A DNA stretch of 64,000 nucleotides from Serripes groenlandicus. Its lineage: Eukaryota > Mollusca > Bivalvia > Cardiida > Cardiidae. Made by a program: the position numbers and the translations under genes. This document shows positions 1-11,337 of the stretch, in pieces. The stretch is from positions 24,844,694-24,908,693 of the forward strand of contig JASEVX010000012.1 of NCBI GenBank assembly GCA_031761405.1, written 5' to 3'. The notes beneath the pieces are model-generated. The model ran no database searches and was not told where the DNA came from. It saw nothing but the letters and a program-made list of their open reading frames with translations. Positions within the stretch are counted from its first letter, which is position 1, and each line of letters opens with the position of its first letter.

Positions 1-30
1 ACCGCGTTAAGCCCCAATGAATGAATCAAT
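1..30 (+). repeat. SINE 3' tail fragment
   Basis: The window opens inside a SINE tail: a 'cgcgttaagcccc' end followed by aatgaatgaatc repeats. It matches the tails of the fuller copies near 7.4 and 19.1 kb. The rest lies outside the window. Confidence 0.5.
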
Positions 31-61
31 ATTTAATAAAGTTGAAAACATGGTGGTAACA

Positions 62-170
62 TGAGAAACTTTACATTTTGTCACAATGTTTTCATAAGTC
101 ATCTGCTGTAGAGGCGTCGACAGCGTCTGTAAAAGGGCACAATAGTTTCCCGGCATACCAAAACAAGTAT
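62..170. mobile_element. Fragment of TTAA-type MITE (family A)
   Basis: Holds the family A core words 'tttgtcacaatgtttt' and 'agtcatctgctgtagaggcg'. No termini are left. The best copy of the family is at 40.4-40.9 kb. Confidence 0.4.
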
Positions 171-548
171 TAATGGGTTCCATCCTACGCGCTAATAGAT
201 GCGGTAAAATATATGTTATCGTGTCAGGGTAAATAAAATCGTTGGTATTGGTAACTTAACAATACAATACCATGATCTAACTGAAATACAGTTGAAAGTC
301 ATCTACAGAACGTCTGGGTAAAGGGTTGACATGTGTTGCAATAAACAGCCACTTTATCTTAATCCGTATTAAAGAGTGATATATCTCAAAAGTAGGTTGG
401 TTAATCAGCGTGACAATATTATATGTATGAAGATAATTCCTGAAAAACAAGCGCATTTTTATTAACTGTGCATTATTAAACATCGTGTAAAAGAGTAACT
501 TGAAATAAATGATCTTTAAAATATCTGCCGTTCTGAACTATATTTACC

Positions 549-714
549 ACCAATGGGCTAAGTTTATGTGGAAAAGCAGCCAGTTGCTTGGGAAGATTGT
601 TGTGTGAGTACTGGTGTGAGAAAACCAGGAAATGCATGAGTAGGAGAACTGGCTGCCGTGATATAACTGAGAATTGTTAAAATGGCGTTAAACCCAATCA
701 ATCAATCAATTCAT
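549..714 (+). repeat. SINE body and tail, tRNA head missing
   Basis: Runs from 'caatgggctaa' through 'agcagccagttgcttgg' to 'ggcgttaaaccc' and an (atca)n tail, in the same order as the full SINE at 6.36-7.45 kb. The tRNA-like head is absent, so this is a 5'-truncated or decayed copy. Confidence 0.7.
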
Positions 715-1053
715 AGATCAAGGGCCTAGCTACTTAACTGTTTACAACCTTTTTAAAAAGGCTAATACAAAACAGAATGTGACTTCGGAAGCTAAGGGAT
801 GATTCCATCGGCATAGGGAATGTTGGACTAACCTTAACACGACTTTTTTTCCCTGAGTTATTCGGTGACGGGGTGAAGATTAAGGAGGAACTAGACCCGG
901 TAAGGAAAAACATCATCAGAAGATATGTCAAAGCCTTTTACCCCGCTGCAGGTAAAACATCTGTTTGAGAAGACACCATCGTGAGCCGCACAAACGAGGG
1001 ACTAAGACGAAAAGTAGACAAAGAAGGTTCTTCTAAGAAAAGACCAGAGGAAT
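715..1053. other. Unassigned sequence
   Basis: No open frame with recognisable protein similarity and no clear repeat. The 65-codon frame on the minus strand has no recognisable domain. Confidence 0.5.
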
Positions 1054-1276
1054 GAATGAATGTATATTGTTTTATGGCGCATCGACAGCTAAGGTCATTT
1101 AGCGCGCAATTAAATTTAATTATTCATGATACCTGGGTAAACAAACCAGTACTAGGCTAGAAAATGTGCCTTGCACAAGAGCACTCCACCATGACCGTAG
1201 TGCCGCGACTGAGAATCGAACCCGGGACACCCGGTTTCGAAATCCCCGACGCTAACCACTCGACCACAGCGGATTC
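1054..1276 (-). repeat. tRNA-derived SINE (family S2)
   Basis: Read on the minus strand it starts with a tRNA-like head (A-box-like 'gtcgagtggttagcgtcgg', B-box 'gggttcgattctc') near 1276. A body containing 'ggagtgctcttgtgcaagg' follows, then an 'attcattcattc' tail at the low-coordinate end. Related heads or bodies lie near 36.0, 57.2 and 57.8 kb. The head is not a functional tRNA: the stems pair poorly and a SINE body follows at once. Confidence 0.7.
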
Positions 1277-1339
1277 CTACCAGAGGAGGAAAAAACAAGT
1301 GTAATTCCAATCTTTAGCACTATGTGCTATTGAATCAAG

Positions 1340-1615
1340 TAGACAACATTGTGGCGGACGGGAACACTGTTTTCACAACTCTTCTGCTGAAAAGGGTCAG
1401 AAAGCGCATTGTGGCAAATGGAGACAGAGCTGAAGCTAATGATTGACAAAGTGTTTTAAAAGTCGTCTGCTTGGTGTTTGTTGGAAAGGGGTTAACTTGA
1501 TAAGATCATTACACGATCAGCTAACAGGCGCTCATCTTTTTCTTTTTTCTTTAACCCCCCTATTTCCAACATATGATAAATCCGCAGCAGACGACATTCA
1601 AAACGTCTACATATA
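1340..1615. mobile_element. Two partial TTAA-type MITEs (family A)
   Basis: The first piece has 'cattgtggc', 'aaaagtcgtctgctt' and a right end 'ggaaaggggttaa' near 1496. The second begins at 1551 with 'ttaaccccccta' and holds 'cgcagcagacgac'. Both match the ends and core of the better copy at 40.4 kb. Confidence 0.45.
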
Positions 1616-2083
1616 ATACAGAAACATATATAAAAAACTTGAAGATCTATTATGGACTAGAGATGAAAATATTTGACAAATGGAGAACTTGCTCATGACG
1701 GGTTTTGTTAATACATGTTTTACGTCACGCCAAAACCGACCTTCGGATATATTAACATAAATATAATTTACAATAAAAAACGTACGTTTATAATTAGTGT
1801 TTGGTCATAGCCGTTCTCGTGAGGCTTGTAAGCCTAGATGCATGTAGTAAGACGATTACATCATGATCGTATTGCGATAATGCAAATGGTGATATTTTTT
1901 TCTGAATTACATTTCATGCACATCCTTTACAACTAAGTTGTATTATGCCACTGAGAGGAAGGCTACTCTTATTAACCATTTTCCACATGCAACAAATCAG
2001 CAGTAGTCAATTTGCAAACTTATAGACAAACATATGGAAACTTTATAAACGAAAGTACAATTATTGAATAAGATTGAAACTAT

Positions 2084-2160
2084 CGCGACAATTTCGTCTT
2101 TTGTCACAATGTTTCCAAATCGTCTTCTGTAGCTGCGTAAGAAAGCCTCTGCAAGTGAGA
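2084..2160 (+). mobile_element. Core fragment of MITE family A
   Basis: Contains 'ttttgtcacaatgtttcc' followed by 'tcgtcttctgtag', the right half of the family core, without ends. Confidence 0.35.
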
Positions 2161-2449
2161 AAGGGAAAAAATATAGACGACAACACAGAATTGAACTTCC
2201 TCATCTTTCCAGTCAATGTTGGGTATAAGTTTCCATATTCAAAACCGCACCAAATGCGAGTATTGTGAATTAAACATTGCGATTCTCATTAACAAGCGTC
2301 CAGTTGTAATTTTATTTATTGTCTGACTTATCGGCCAGAAAACGGATCCATCAATCAATCGCCGATATTAATAGGAGAGGACATATGACACCGGGTGGTA
2401 GAATTGATTTGTGAATTTATGATACATGAATGCTTCATGTATATAAATC

Positions 2450-2725
2450 AATCGTTGCTGATATAGGGACATTGTGAAAAGAGGAGAACTGGTCCGAATA
2501 GGCGGTTTCTTTTCTTGTCACTGTCTATTTTCTTTTCATTTTTCAAATATCTCCAAGCGAAGATGTTAACGGCGGTTAAAGGCAAACTTATGAAAACATT
2601 ACTTATATTTCGCCACCAGGAACTTTGTAAATATGTATGTCTGTTTATTTTCTCTGCTGTGTTATTGTCAGTCAACAGTGTATATAACATGTATCCTCAT
2701 GGGCTGGAAGCCTAAAGGAATTTGA
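2450..2725 (+). other. Possible LINE 3' end
   Basis: The end 'catgggctggaagcctaaa' followed by 'gaatgaataaact' resembles the sequence at 19.12 kb and looks like a retroelement 3' end with an AATAAA-like signal. The small overlapping frames on both strands have no recognisable domain. Confidence 0.25.
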
Positions 2726-3132
2726 ATGAATAAACTTATCAAACTTCATAAAGCCCACAGCTTATGTGATTAAAAATAACATAATAATACCAAACAACTC
2801 GAATTGTCGACATGTTTTTAACACCTATTAATTGACGTTCACTTGTTTTGATCGCATTAAAGATGGGCTAATGTTACATGTCGCGTCTGGCTTACTGAAT
2901 AGGATATCCCCATTGATTTAAAAACATTTTACTCCAATAGTGTGATGTTGTGTATTAACTACCGTTTGATAAATGATGAAATCCCGCGGGACCTCGGGGT
3001 TATTGTAGGGGAAACCCCGCATACAGATGAGCGGGAACGCCGTGGGGCTGTCTTAATCACAGCTGTCAATCATCCTGACGTCATAAATCGTTATCGGATT
3101 TCCCTCCGCGGGCTTCAAAAAAATATATTTTG

Positions 3133-3610
3133 AGGCGCACTCACGTACGGAATTATCACATACACACGAACTGGTGAACAGACCCGTAAAGCAAACCATG
3201 CATGAAAATGAGCCCTAATGTTTTTCAAGAAATAAAACACAACGAAATATACGTTGACAAACATAACAGCATATTCTTCTTCAGTTGAATCTCTTCATAC
3301 ACAGGTTCTAACTAATAGCTTTCTGCATAGAAGTGTATTCTGTGGCGCGTCCACGCATGCAATTACCTAAAGCACACACATACTGCGGACGGTGCCAAAA
3401 TGCATATTTTAGATGTAAATTAGCCTTGATGTTTGTCAACGTATAAAACGCACCACAATAAACGTTGACAAACATCACAGCACATTCTTCTTCAGTAGAA
3501 TACATACACAGGTACTAGTTGATGGCTTTCTGTATTAAAAAAATGTTTTCACGCATGAAATTATCACATATACACTCATACTGTTGATCAAAGCCCTGAA
3601 TTTACAACGT
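3133..3610 (+). repeat. Tandem duplication, ~210 bp unit
   Basis: Two diverged copies and a partial third begin at about 3133, 3343 and 3548. Each carries 'ttatcacatacacac'-like sequence, and the first two carry 'cgttgacaaacat' and 'attcttcttcagt'. I see no coding content. Confidence 0.65.
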
Positions 3611-4115
3611 TTATAGCTATCATTAGTACACAGTCAAGACTGGTGTTTTCAAAAATATAAATTCCGTTCAATTGAAAAATGAGCACATTCGGATATTAAG
3701 TGTCCCTGGATATTTGTATTAATATATCTATAGGTGCTACCTATTTACGAAAAAACGCAGGATAATTATAAACAAAAATTAAAGAGCATACTTTGGCCAT
3801 AAAAAGGGATTTATAAGTAATTGATTAGACAATAATAATGTTAATGTCATGTTTCTTGCATTATCAAAACATATTTGGAATTCGTATTGCTATTGTCTAT
3901 TATTTGAACAGAAAATAATAAAGTAAAGACTTTCAAAAAATCAAGGAATACATTTATAATGAGCGAGGTTAAAACATGAGGGCCAAGATGATCCTTACTC
4001 GATCACCTGCATTATGGCAAAGAAGCAAATAGATCAGCCCTTTTCTGATGCCACCTGGCGACTGCCTTTATCAACCAGTCAATATGACTCGACAAATTAT
4101 GTAAGGGTCACATTT
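3611..4115. other. Unassigned AT-rich sequence
   Basis: Nothing recognisable: no long frame, no tandem structure and no MITE ends. Confidence 0.5.
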
Positions 4116-4120
4116 CTGCT

Positions 4121-4250
4121 AAACCCTTTCCCTATTAGAGACGGTTTCTGAGGCCTATGCAACAGACGATTTAGGATAAGATTGTCGCCACAAGAACAAT
4201 TGCTTCTTATGAGAAAGTTATCCTTTTGCCACAATGTTTGATAAATAATT
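4121..4250 (+). mobile_element. Fragment of MITE family A
   Basis: Left end 'taaaccctttccctatt' and core words 'gcaacagacgattt' and 'cttttgccacaatgttt' are present. The right end is missing. Confidence 0.5.
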
Positions 4251-4509
4251 ATACTTTGAATGAGTGAGTCAATAGCTCATGTATAGGAATTTGGGGTCTT
4301 TCATGTTGATACCACTTTTTTGCGGGAAGCGACGTCGCTCCATTGACGTTACGCCAAGATGAAGTGTAACGGAAATGACGTGACGTCCTTCTTTGGCTAC
4401 GATACAGTTGACGAACGGGAAAACATATTTCTTACAGATTTCCATTTATTTTTAACTTTTCGTACAAATGTTAATTCCCACATAACACAACACTTAAATG
4501 ATCTTAAAT

Positions 4510-4755
4510 ATTGATTTAAAAAAAAAAAAGATTAAAAAGACGACAATAATTTTCAATCCGTGTTTTTCTGCTCATACATACCCAAAATACCGATTTTAAA
4601 AAAAAAGATTAAAAAGCCGACAATAATTTTCAATCTGTGTTTTACGTCTGCTTTTTATACATATCCAAAATGGCGGCCCCCATGGATTTTTCCAGTTTCA
4701 TTTCAGAAAGCTTCATGGGTTATTGAAAAAAAAAAAAAAAAAAAAAAAAATCGCA
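4510..4755 (+). repeat. ~90 bp tandem duplication and an A-tract
   Basis: The block with poly-A, 'gattaaaaag' and 'cgacaataattttcaatc' occurs twice, about 90 bp apart. A run of about 30 A residues follows at 4722-4750. Confidence 0.6.
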
Positions 4756-4869
4756 CCTGTTACCTATAAGCGAAAAAAAACATTCATGGTATTTTCGTAA
4801 TATTTTGGCATTACACACTGACTGACAGTTTCCCTTAAGTGTTTGCTAATAACTAATAATTGTATAGCA

Positions 4870-5820
4870 CTTTACGTATGATGCATAGTTCTGCACGTTT
4901 TGGCAACTATCAAAAAATGGAAGGCTGTTTTTGTGAACAGACACAAAACGGTCGAAGCCATGGTGGAAGTTCATTCTTTCCTGACGCTCGTATTCAAACT
5001 TCCGTTCAACGACCCTAAAAACTTTCCTTTCATAAGAATCTTTTTCTCAGGGAATGTGCCAGTAGTTAGATACGAGTACACATACAATATATGCAGTTAA
5101 ACCATATGTTTGCAATAAATTGAAAGTATCGGAAATAAAACATTTTTTGTCGAGTACATTGAATTGTTCAGAAACCAATTTAGACGATAAGTGTAAATCT
5201 GGTTAGTGAGACAATTCGTAGGCATTTTACACAGTCTTTGAAGGAAATTTGTTTTGCGTTTGTTAATTTCACATTATATGTTGTACCGACCTAGCAGACT
5301 TAAAACCATATATGTATGTGTTCTACAGTGCAAATGCTGTGATTGTTTGCCACCTAATTACTAAAGTTTGCAACGTTCTGGATATCTAAAGAAGTCATAG
5401 AATGCCATAGCTCACATCCGTACAGTGTAGACGAAATTGGTATTGTTTTTATTAGTGAACCCATTGTAATAAGGTTGACATATCAAATGTTGTTTACTGC
5501 TAGTAAACAGAACATAAAGGTTCGTCCTTTTGCTGTTACCAAGTTTGGCAAAGAATTTCAACTTGTTACCACTACTTATGAGTAATTTGGTTGCAATGCA
5601 ATCAGCAAGCAAAGTTACAAAGGAATGTTGCGGCATGGATTAAGCTCGCTGTGGTATATAGCTATTCTGATAACTGGTCTTATATATATATTGTACTAAC
5701 AATATAATGAAAGGAGCATTCCAAAATATAATAAACAAGGGATTGTCTCTCCAGATTCTACTAGATTCTTCACCACAGGAGTTAGTTTTAATCATAGGAC
5801 TCAGAAAACGCAAACATATT
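4870..5820. other. Unassigned sequence
   Basis: Several 60-75 codon frames exist on both strands, but none shows a domain, signal peptide or codon pattern that supports a gene. Confidence 0.45.
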
Positions 5821-6151
5821 TTGTTCGTCAATTCGTCAACAGAATTAACGAGTTGACGAATTGACTAAGCTCTTCTGAATGACTGATCGCCATGAAGTTT
5901 GAAATGGGGCCTTATTTGCGTCCAGATACATTATTTAAAAGACGGAAATAAAGTTTTTAGAATGAAAAGATGACGAACTTGACGAAGCTCAATTGACGAG
6001 TTGACGAATTGACGAAGCTCTTCTGATTGACTGATCGCCATGAAACATGAAATAGGGCCTAATTTGAATTCAATTCTTCCAGATACATTATCTAAAGGAA
6101 AGAAATAAAGTTTTGGAAAAATATTGTTTTCGTCAATTTCGTCAACTAAAT

Positions 6152-6185
6152 CAGGGACACTATATTACGTAATATAGTGTCCCTG
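6152..6185. repeat. 34-bp perfect palindrome with 7-bp flanking repeats
   Basis: The sequence runs inward from 'cagggacactatattac' and is its own exact reverse complement with no spacer. It is flanked by actaaat at 6145-6151 and again at 6186-6192. CAGGG termini and a 7-8 bp duplication resemble hAT elements, so it may be two terminal repeats joined end to end. Confidence 0.75.
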
Positions 6186-6359
6186 ACTAAATTGACAAGT
6201 TGACGAATTGACGAACTTGACGAAGCTCTTCTGAATGACTGATGTCCATGAAACATGAAATAGGGCCTAATTTTCATTCAATACGCCCAGAAACATTATC
6301 TAAAGGAAAGAAAAAAAGTTTTGGAAAACATATTTTTTTCGTCAATGTTGTCAACTTAA

Positions 6360-7446
6360 GCCGAGCCTCGGTAGCTCAGTCGGTGGTGACGCGGGTTGTC
6401 AATCCAGGTGTTGTGAGTTTGAATCCCGGCTCGGCCAACTTTCTTTCCGACGATTGACAAAAGTCAATGCGTCATTCGTCATCCACCAATGGGCTAAATC
6501 TATGTGAAAGTTTATCAGAACGTTCATCTCCATAAAATCTTGGACAAGTTCGAAACTGGGCCATATGAGGTCAAAAACGAGGTCACTAGGTCAAATTGAA
6601 GCGAAATCTTGTTAACACTCTAGAGGCCACATTTTCAACTTGAGCATGTTTAAACTTTATCAGAATGTTTGTCTTAATGATATGTAGGTCAAGTTCGAAC
6701 ATGGGTCACGTCGGGTCAAGAAGTAGGTCACTAGGCCAAATTGAAGGAAAATCTTGTTAACACTCCAGAGGCCGCAATTTTTGCTTAAGCAGTTTGAAAT
6801 TTTGTCAGAATGTTTGTCTTAAAAATATCTAGGTCAAGTTCGAATATGGGTTATGCCGGGTCAAAAACTAGGTCACTAGATCAAATTGAAGGAAAATCTT
6901 GTTAACACTTTGGATGCCGCATTTTTTGCTTCAGCAACTTGAAATTTGGTCAGAATGTTTGTCTTAAAGATATCTAGGTCAAGTTCAAATATGGGTCATA
7001 TTGGGTCAGAAACTAGGTCACTAGGCCAAATTGAGGGAAAATCTTGTTAACTCTGTAGAAGCTGCATATTTTGCTTCAGCAACTTGAAATTTGTTCAGAA
7101 TGTTGAGCTGAATGATATCTAGGCCAAGTTCGAATATGGGTCATGCCGGGTCAAAAACTAGATCACTAGGCCAAAGTGAAGGAAAATCTTGTTAACACTT
7201 TGGATGCCTCATTTTTTGCTTCAGCAGCTTGAAATTTTGTCAGAATGTTTGTCTTAAAGATATCTAGGTCAAGTTTAAATAAATGGGCTAAATCTATGTG
7301 GAAAAGCAGCTAGTTGCTTGGGAAGATTCTTGTGTGGAATACTGGTGTGAGAAAACCAGGAAAGCATGAGTAGGTGAACTGGCCGCCGTGATATAACTGA
7401 GAAATGGTTAAAATCGGCGTTAAACCCAAATCAATCAAACAATCAA
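6360..7446 (+). repeat. SINE (family S1), split by a copied-in block
   Basis: The tRNA-like head is at 6360-6436. A 7-base arm gccgagc pairs with gctcggc at 6429-6435, the A-box is 'tagctcagtcgg' and a B-box-like 'gtttgaatccc' follows. The body runs to 'gggctaaatctatgtg' at about 6506, where foreign sequence begins. The SINE resumes near 7281 by repeating about 19 bases, then goes through 'ttgcttgggaag' and 'ccgccgtgatataac' to the ggcgttaaaccc tail. The T stem pairs poorly, so this is a SINE head and not a working tRNA gene. Confidence 0.75.
6505..7280 (+). repeat. 776-bp block copied from 9711-10486
   Basis: Reading both segments side by side I find only two base differences over the whole length (a g/t near 7175 and a g/t near 7239). 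The offset is a constant 3206 bp. The block is an internal piece of a Helitron-like element without its ends, and it lies inside the SINE. SINE sequence 'aatgggctaaatctatgtg' is repeated on both sides. Confidence 0.85.
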
Positions 7447-7611
7447 TCGTCAACTAAATTGACGAATTGACGAACTTGACGCAGCTCTTCTGGATGACTG
7501 ATGGCCATGAAATTTGAAATAGGGCATAATTTGCATTAAATACGTTCAGATACATTATCTAAAAGACAGAAATAAAGATTTTAGAAAAATATTTTTTCGT
7601 CAATTTGTTGA

Positions 7612-7732
7612 GTACTGGTGTGAGAAAACCAGGAAATGCATGAGTAGGTGAACTGGCCGCCGTGATATAACTGAGAAATGGTTAAAAACGGCGTTAAACC
7701 CAAATCAATCAAACAATCAATCTTCAACTAAA
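7612..7732 (+). repeat. Second SINE (S1) 3' part inside the satellite
   Basis: Starts at 'gagtactggtgtgagaaaacc' without a head and ends with the same 'aaacaatcaatc' tail as the copy ending at 7446. Both tails are followed by caactaaa satellite sequence, so a satellite unit carrying the SINE was probably duplicated. Confidence 0.7.
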
Positions 7733-8149
7733 AATATTCTTTTCGTCAATTTCGTCAACTAAATTGACGAACTTGACGAAGCTCTTCTGAATGACTGATT
7801 GCCATGACATTTGAAATAGGGCCAAATTTGCATTCAATACGCCCAGATACATTATCTAAAGGAAAGAAATAAAGTTTTTAGAAAAATATTTTTTGCGTCA
7901 ATTTCGTCAACTAAATTGACGAGTTAACGAATTGACAAACTTGACGAAGCTCTTCTGATTGACTGATCGCCATGAAACATGAAATAGGGCCTTATTTTCA
8001 TTTAATACGTCCAGATACATTATTTTAAAGAAAGAAATGAAGTCTTTAGAAAAAATGTCACAGTTCGTCACTCGTCAACCTAACTTCACGGACTTAAAAA
8101 GTGTAACAGTTCGTCACTCGTCACTCGTCAACCTGACTTCACGGACCTA

Positions 8150-8610
8150 GGAAATTTGATTTAAACATACTCAAGATAATAGCTACTGGCGAGAAACCTT
8201 ATACATGTTATGTTGTGAATATGCATGTAATTACAATGGTAATTTAATTCAACACATGAGAATACACACTGGAGAGAAACCTTCTAAAAAAGATGTTTGT
8301 GACGATGTATATTAATCGCAATGGGCAGTTAATCGAACACATGCTAATGCACGGAGAGAAACCTTGTAACTGATGTTTGTCAATATACATGTAATATGAA
8401 AAGTAGTCAATTTAAACCCAAGAGAATACACACTGGAGAAGAACATTAAATTGCGATGTTTGTGAATATGCATCTACAAGGAAATTTGATTTAAACATGC
8501 ACAAGAGAATCCATACTGGAGTAAAGCCTTATTAATAGTATTTGTAAATATGCAAACAAGTGCAATTTTATAAGACACACGGGAGTACACATTAGGGAGA
8601 AATTTGATCA
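8150..8610 (+). pseudogene. C2H2 zinc-finger relic
   Basis: About five decayed fingers are visible as DNA: 'gatgtttgtgaatatgcat', 'taatttaattcaacacatg', 'agaatacacactggagag' and 'gagaaacctt' recur in the order expected for finger, helix, HxxxH and the TGEKP linker. No frame stays open across more than one finger. The wording is close to the intact finger gene at 34.9 kb, so the two are likely paralogues. Finger proteins bind DNA in the nucleus, but this copy cannot encode one. Confidence 0.75.
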
Positions 8611-8654
8611 ATGTTAGATAACAAGGAAATCAAAAAATTAAATAAACTGCTTCT

Positions 8655-8800
8655 TTGTTGTTTTGGTAGAGTTTCCCCCTAAATACGGTAGGTCGCATGT
8701 TCGATCCCCGTCCGGGTCATACCAAATACTTTCAAATGTTAGTAATGGCTTTCCCTCCTTGGCGCTCATGGTTGCGGGGTGAGTATTAACAGTTATAACT
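8655..8800 (+). repeat. SINE fragment (family S3)
   Basis: 'ggtaggtcgcatgttcgatcc' (B-box) and 'agtaatggctttccctcctt' match the SINE at 38.61 kb. No tail is visible. Confidence 0.55.
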
Positions 8801-8850
8801 GATGCAAGCAAACTTAAACTGAAACATAAAGGTGAATAGCCACAATACAC

Positions 8851-9568
8851 TTGAAGCAGATTTTGAAATTACCAGAGATTTGCAGAAATCGGTAGACAAA
8901 GGGCGCATTTTATGTTCCTTTCATGTTCCTTTATTCTATTTAAATTGCAATTGAGAGACAAATCCCAAACAGCAGTGACGTAACAAAAGAAATTTGAAAA
9001 TACGAAACCTGAACAATAGACACTTTTGATATGAAAACAAGTTGAAGTGTGCTAAAAATATATTTGTGTGACCGGTTTAAGAATGATTTTTTGACCTCAA
9101 AGAAAACCCAACAATTGCTACTCTCTCGTACTTAATTGTAGTGTTTAAGGGATCATATTAACGTTGACATATATGACGTTTCTTTCACTTACTAGAATGA
9201 TTTTGATTATAAAAAACTTATGGAAATCATGGTTGTTTATACGTGTGTCTACATACCGTGTGTAAGATGTATCAGAGACTTATAAACACATGTATTTATA
9301 TTTCTCTGGATGTATACATACATACAACTGAATGTTCCGGACTTACAACGCTGTTTGCGGTCTGACCATGACTCGGACGCCTTTCATCTATTTATAATTT
9401 CCTAAGAATGTAGTTGTTCTTTAACTCATTGTTACATAGTCGGTCATGAATGGGTAGTTGAATACTGAATGAAGTAAAAATACTTCATCATATACTGACC
9501 TAAATCTGTGACCTTTTCATTTTGCTTGTGATCTTGAATTTGAAGAGTTCTATGGCGTCGTGGTTTTT
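8851..9568. other. Unassigned sequence
   Basis: No supported gene or repeat. It ends at the T-run where the next Helitron-like element begins. Confidence 0.45.
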
Positions 9569-11072
9569 AGCTCGCCTATGCACGAAGTGCAAGGTGAGCT
9601 ATTGGGATCACATTTTGTCCGGCGTCCGTCCGTCGTGCGTCGTGCGTCGTGCGTCGTCAACATTTGAGCTTGTTAACACTCTACAGGCTACATTTTGCAT
9701 CCAATCTTCATGAAAGTTTATCAGAACGTTCATCTCCATAAAATCTTGGACAAGTTCGAAACTGGGCCATATGAGGTCAAAAACGAGGTCACTAGGTCAA
9801 ATTGAAGCGAAATCTTGTTAACACTCTAGAGGCCACATTTTCAACTTGAGCATGTTTAAACTTTATCAGAATGTTTGTCTTAATGATATGTAGGTCAAGT
9901 TCGAACATGGGTCACGTCGGGTCAAGAAGTAGGTCACTAGGCCAAATTGAAGGAAAATCTTGTTAACACTCCAGAGGCCGCAATTTTTGCTTAAGCAGTT
10001 TGAAATTTTGTCAGAATGTTTGTCTTAAAAATATCTAGGTCAAGTTCGAATATGGGTTATGCCGGGTCAAAAACTAGGTCACTAGATCAAATTGAAGGAA
10101 AATCTTGTTAACACTTTGGATGCCGCATTTTTTGCTTCAGCAACTTGAAATTTGGTCAGAATGTTTGTCTTAAAGATATCTAGGTCAAGTTCAAATATGG
10201 GTCATATTGGGTCAGAAACTAGGTCACTAGGCCAAATTGAGGGAAAATCTTGTTAACTCTGTAGAAGCTGCATATTTTGCTTCAGCAACTTGAAATTTGT
10301 TCAGAATGTTGAGCTGAATGATATCTAGGCCAAGTTCGAATATGGGTCATGCCGGGTCAAAAACTAGATCACTAGGCCAAATTGAAGGAAAATCTTGTTA
10401 ACACTTTGGATGCCTCATTTTTTGCTTCAGCAGCTTGAAATTTTTTCAGAATGTTTGTCTTAAAGATATCTAGGTCAAGTTTAAATATGGGCCATATTGG
10501 ATTAGAAACTAGGTCACAAGGCCAAATTAAGGGAAAATCTTGTTAACTCTGTAAAAGCCGCATGTTTTGCTTCAGCGGCTTGAAATTTGTTCAGAATGTT
10601 GAGCTGAATGATATTTAGGCCAAGTTCGAATATGGGTCATGCTGGGTCAAAAACTAGGTCACTAGATCAAATTGAAGGAAAATCTTGTGAACACTTTGGA
10701 TGCCACATTTTTTGCTTCAGCAGCTTGAAATTTGGTCAGAATGTTTGTCTGAATTATATCTGGGTCAAGTTCGAATATGGGTCATATTAGATCAGAAACT
10801 AGGTCAATAAAGGAAAATATTGTTCAAACTCCGGAGGCCGCATTTTTACTTTGAGCAAGTTGAAACTTTGTCAGTATGTTGTCTTAATGATATCTAGTCC
10901 ATGTAGGAATATGGGTCATATCAGGTAAAAAAATATAGATCACTAGGCAAAATGAAGGAAAATATTGTTAACACTGTGGAGGATGCATTCAGAATAATTG
11001 TCTTGATGTGTTTTGCATTGCAGTACATTGTATAATTAAGGTGAGCGATCCAGGGCCATCATGGCCCTCTTG
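9569..11072 (+). mobile_element. Helitron-like non-autonomous element, family A (complete)
   Basis: Begins after a T-run with agctcgcc and a short hairpin, followed by a cgtccgtccgtcgtgcgtcg microrepeat. About nine ~150 bp units follow, each with 'cttgttaacactc', 'gtcagaatgtttgtctt' and 'aggtcaagttcgaa'. It ends with ggtgagc, the inverted 5' arm, then hairpin agggcc/ggccct and ctcttg before a T-run. There is no coding capacity. Subterminal inverted repeats plus a 3' hairpin are what is known of Helentron-derived elements (HINEs). Assignment is by structure only. Confidence 0.7.
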
Positions 11073-11337
11073 TTTTTGTGGTATCAAGGGTAAACATATT
11101 GTTGTCAAATACATAGATGCAAAGGATATTTAATAGCCTAGTGAAATGTTGCAGTCCTTAGTACAATATTGCTTGTTTGATATGTAACAGTTAGGAGTTT
11201 TTGTTATTTTACAATCTGATATTTTCCAATGTTAAAAATTGCTCATTATATGTTTATGTATTTACTATGAATACCTAAAACACAAGGGTGCATTGATTAT
11301 TGCCATATTTTCATATTTTGACAAAAAGTATGTCATA
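11073..11337. other. Unassigned AT-rich sequence
   Basis: Nothing recognisable between two Helitron-like elements. Confidence 0.4.

Larger units (their letters stand above)
5822..8160. repeat. 'ttgacgaa' satellite array with inserts
   Basis: Units of roughly 160-190 bp are built from a cluster of ttgacgaa / ttcgtcaa words, which are mutual reverse complements. The spacer is more conserved ('gaagctcttctga', 'tgactgat', 'agatacattatctaaa'). Units are seen at 5822-6359, 7447-7611 and 7733-8160. The array is broken by two SINE copies and the copied-in block at 6505-7280. The complementary word clusters can fold into hairpins at each unit junction. Confidence 0.8.

Noticed and set aside
4310..4400. 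Cluster of tgacgt CRE-like words
   Set aside because: Several tgacgt words occur in 80 bp, but there is no nearby gene or promoter to give them meaning.
6360..6436. tRNA gene
   Set aside because: The acceptor arm pairs well, but the T stem does not, and a SINE body and tail follow directly.
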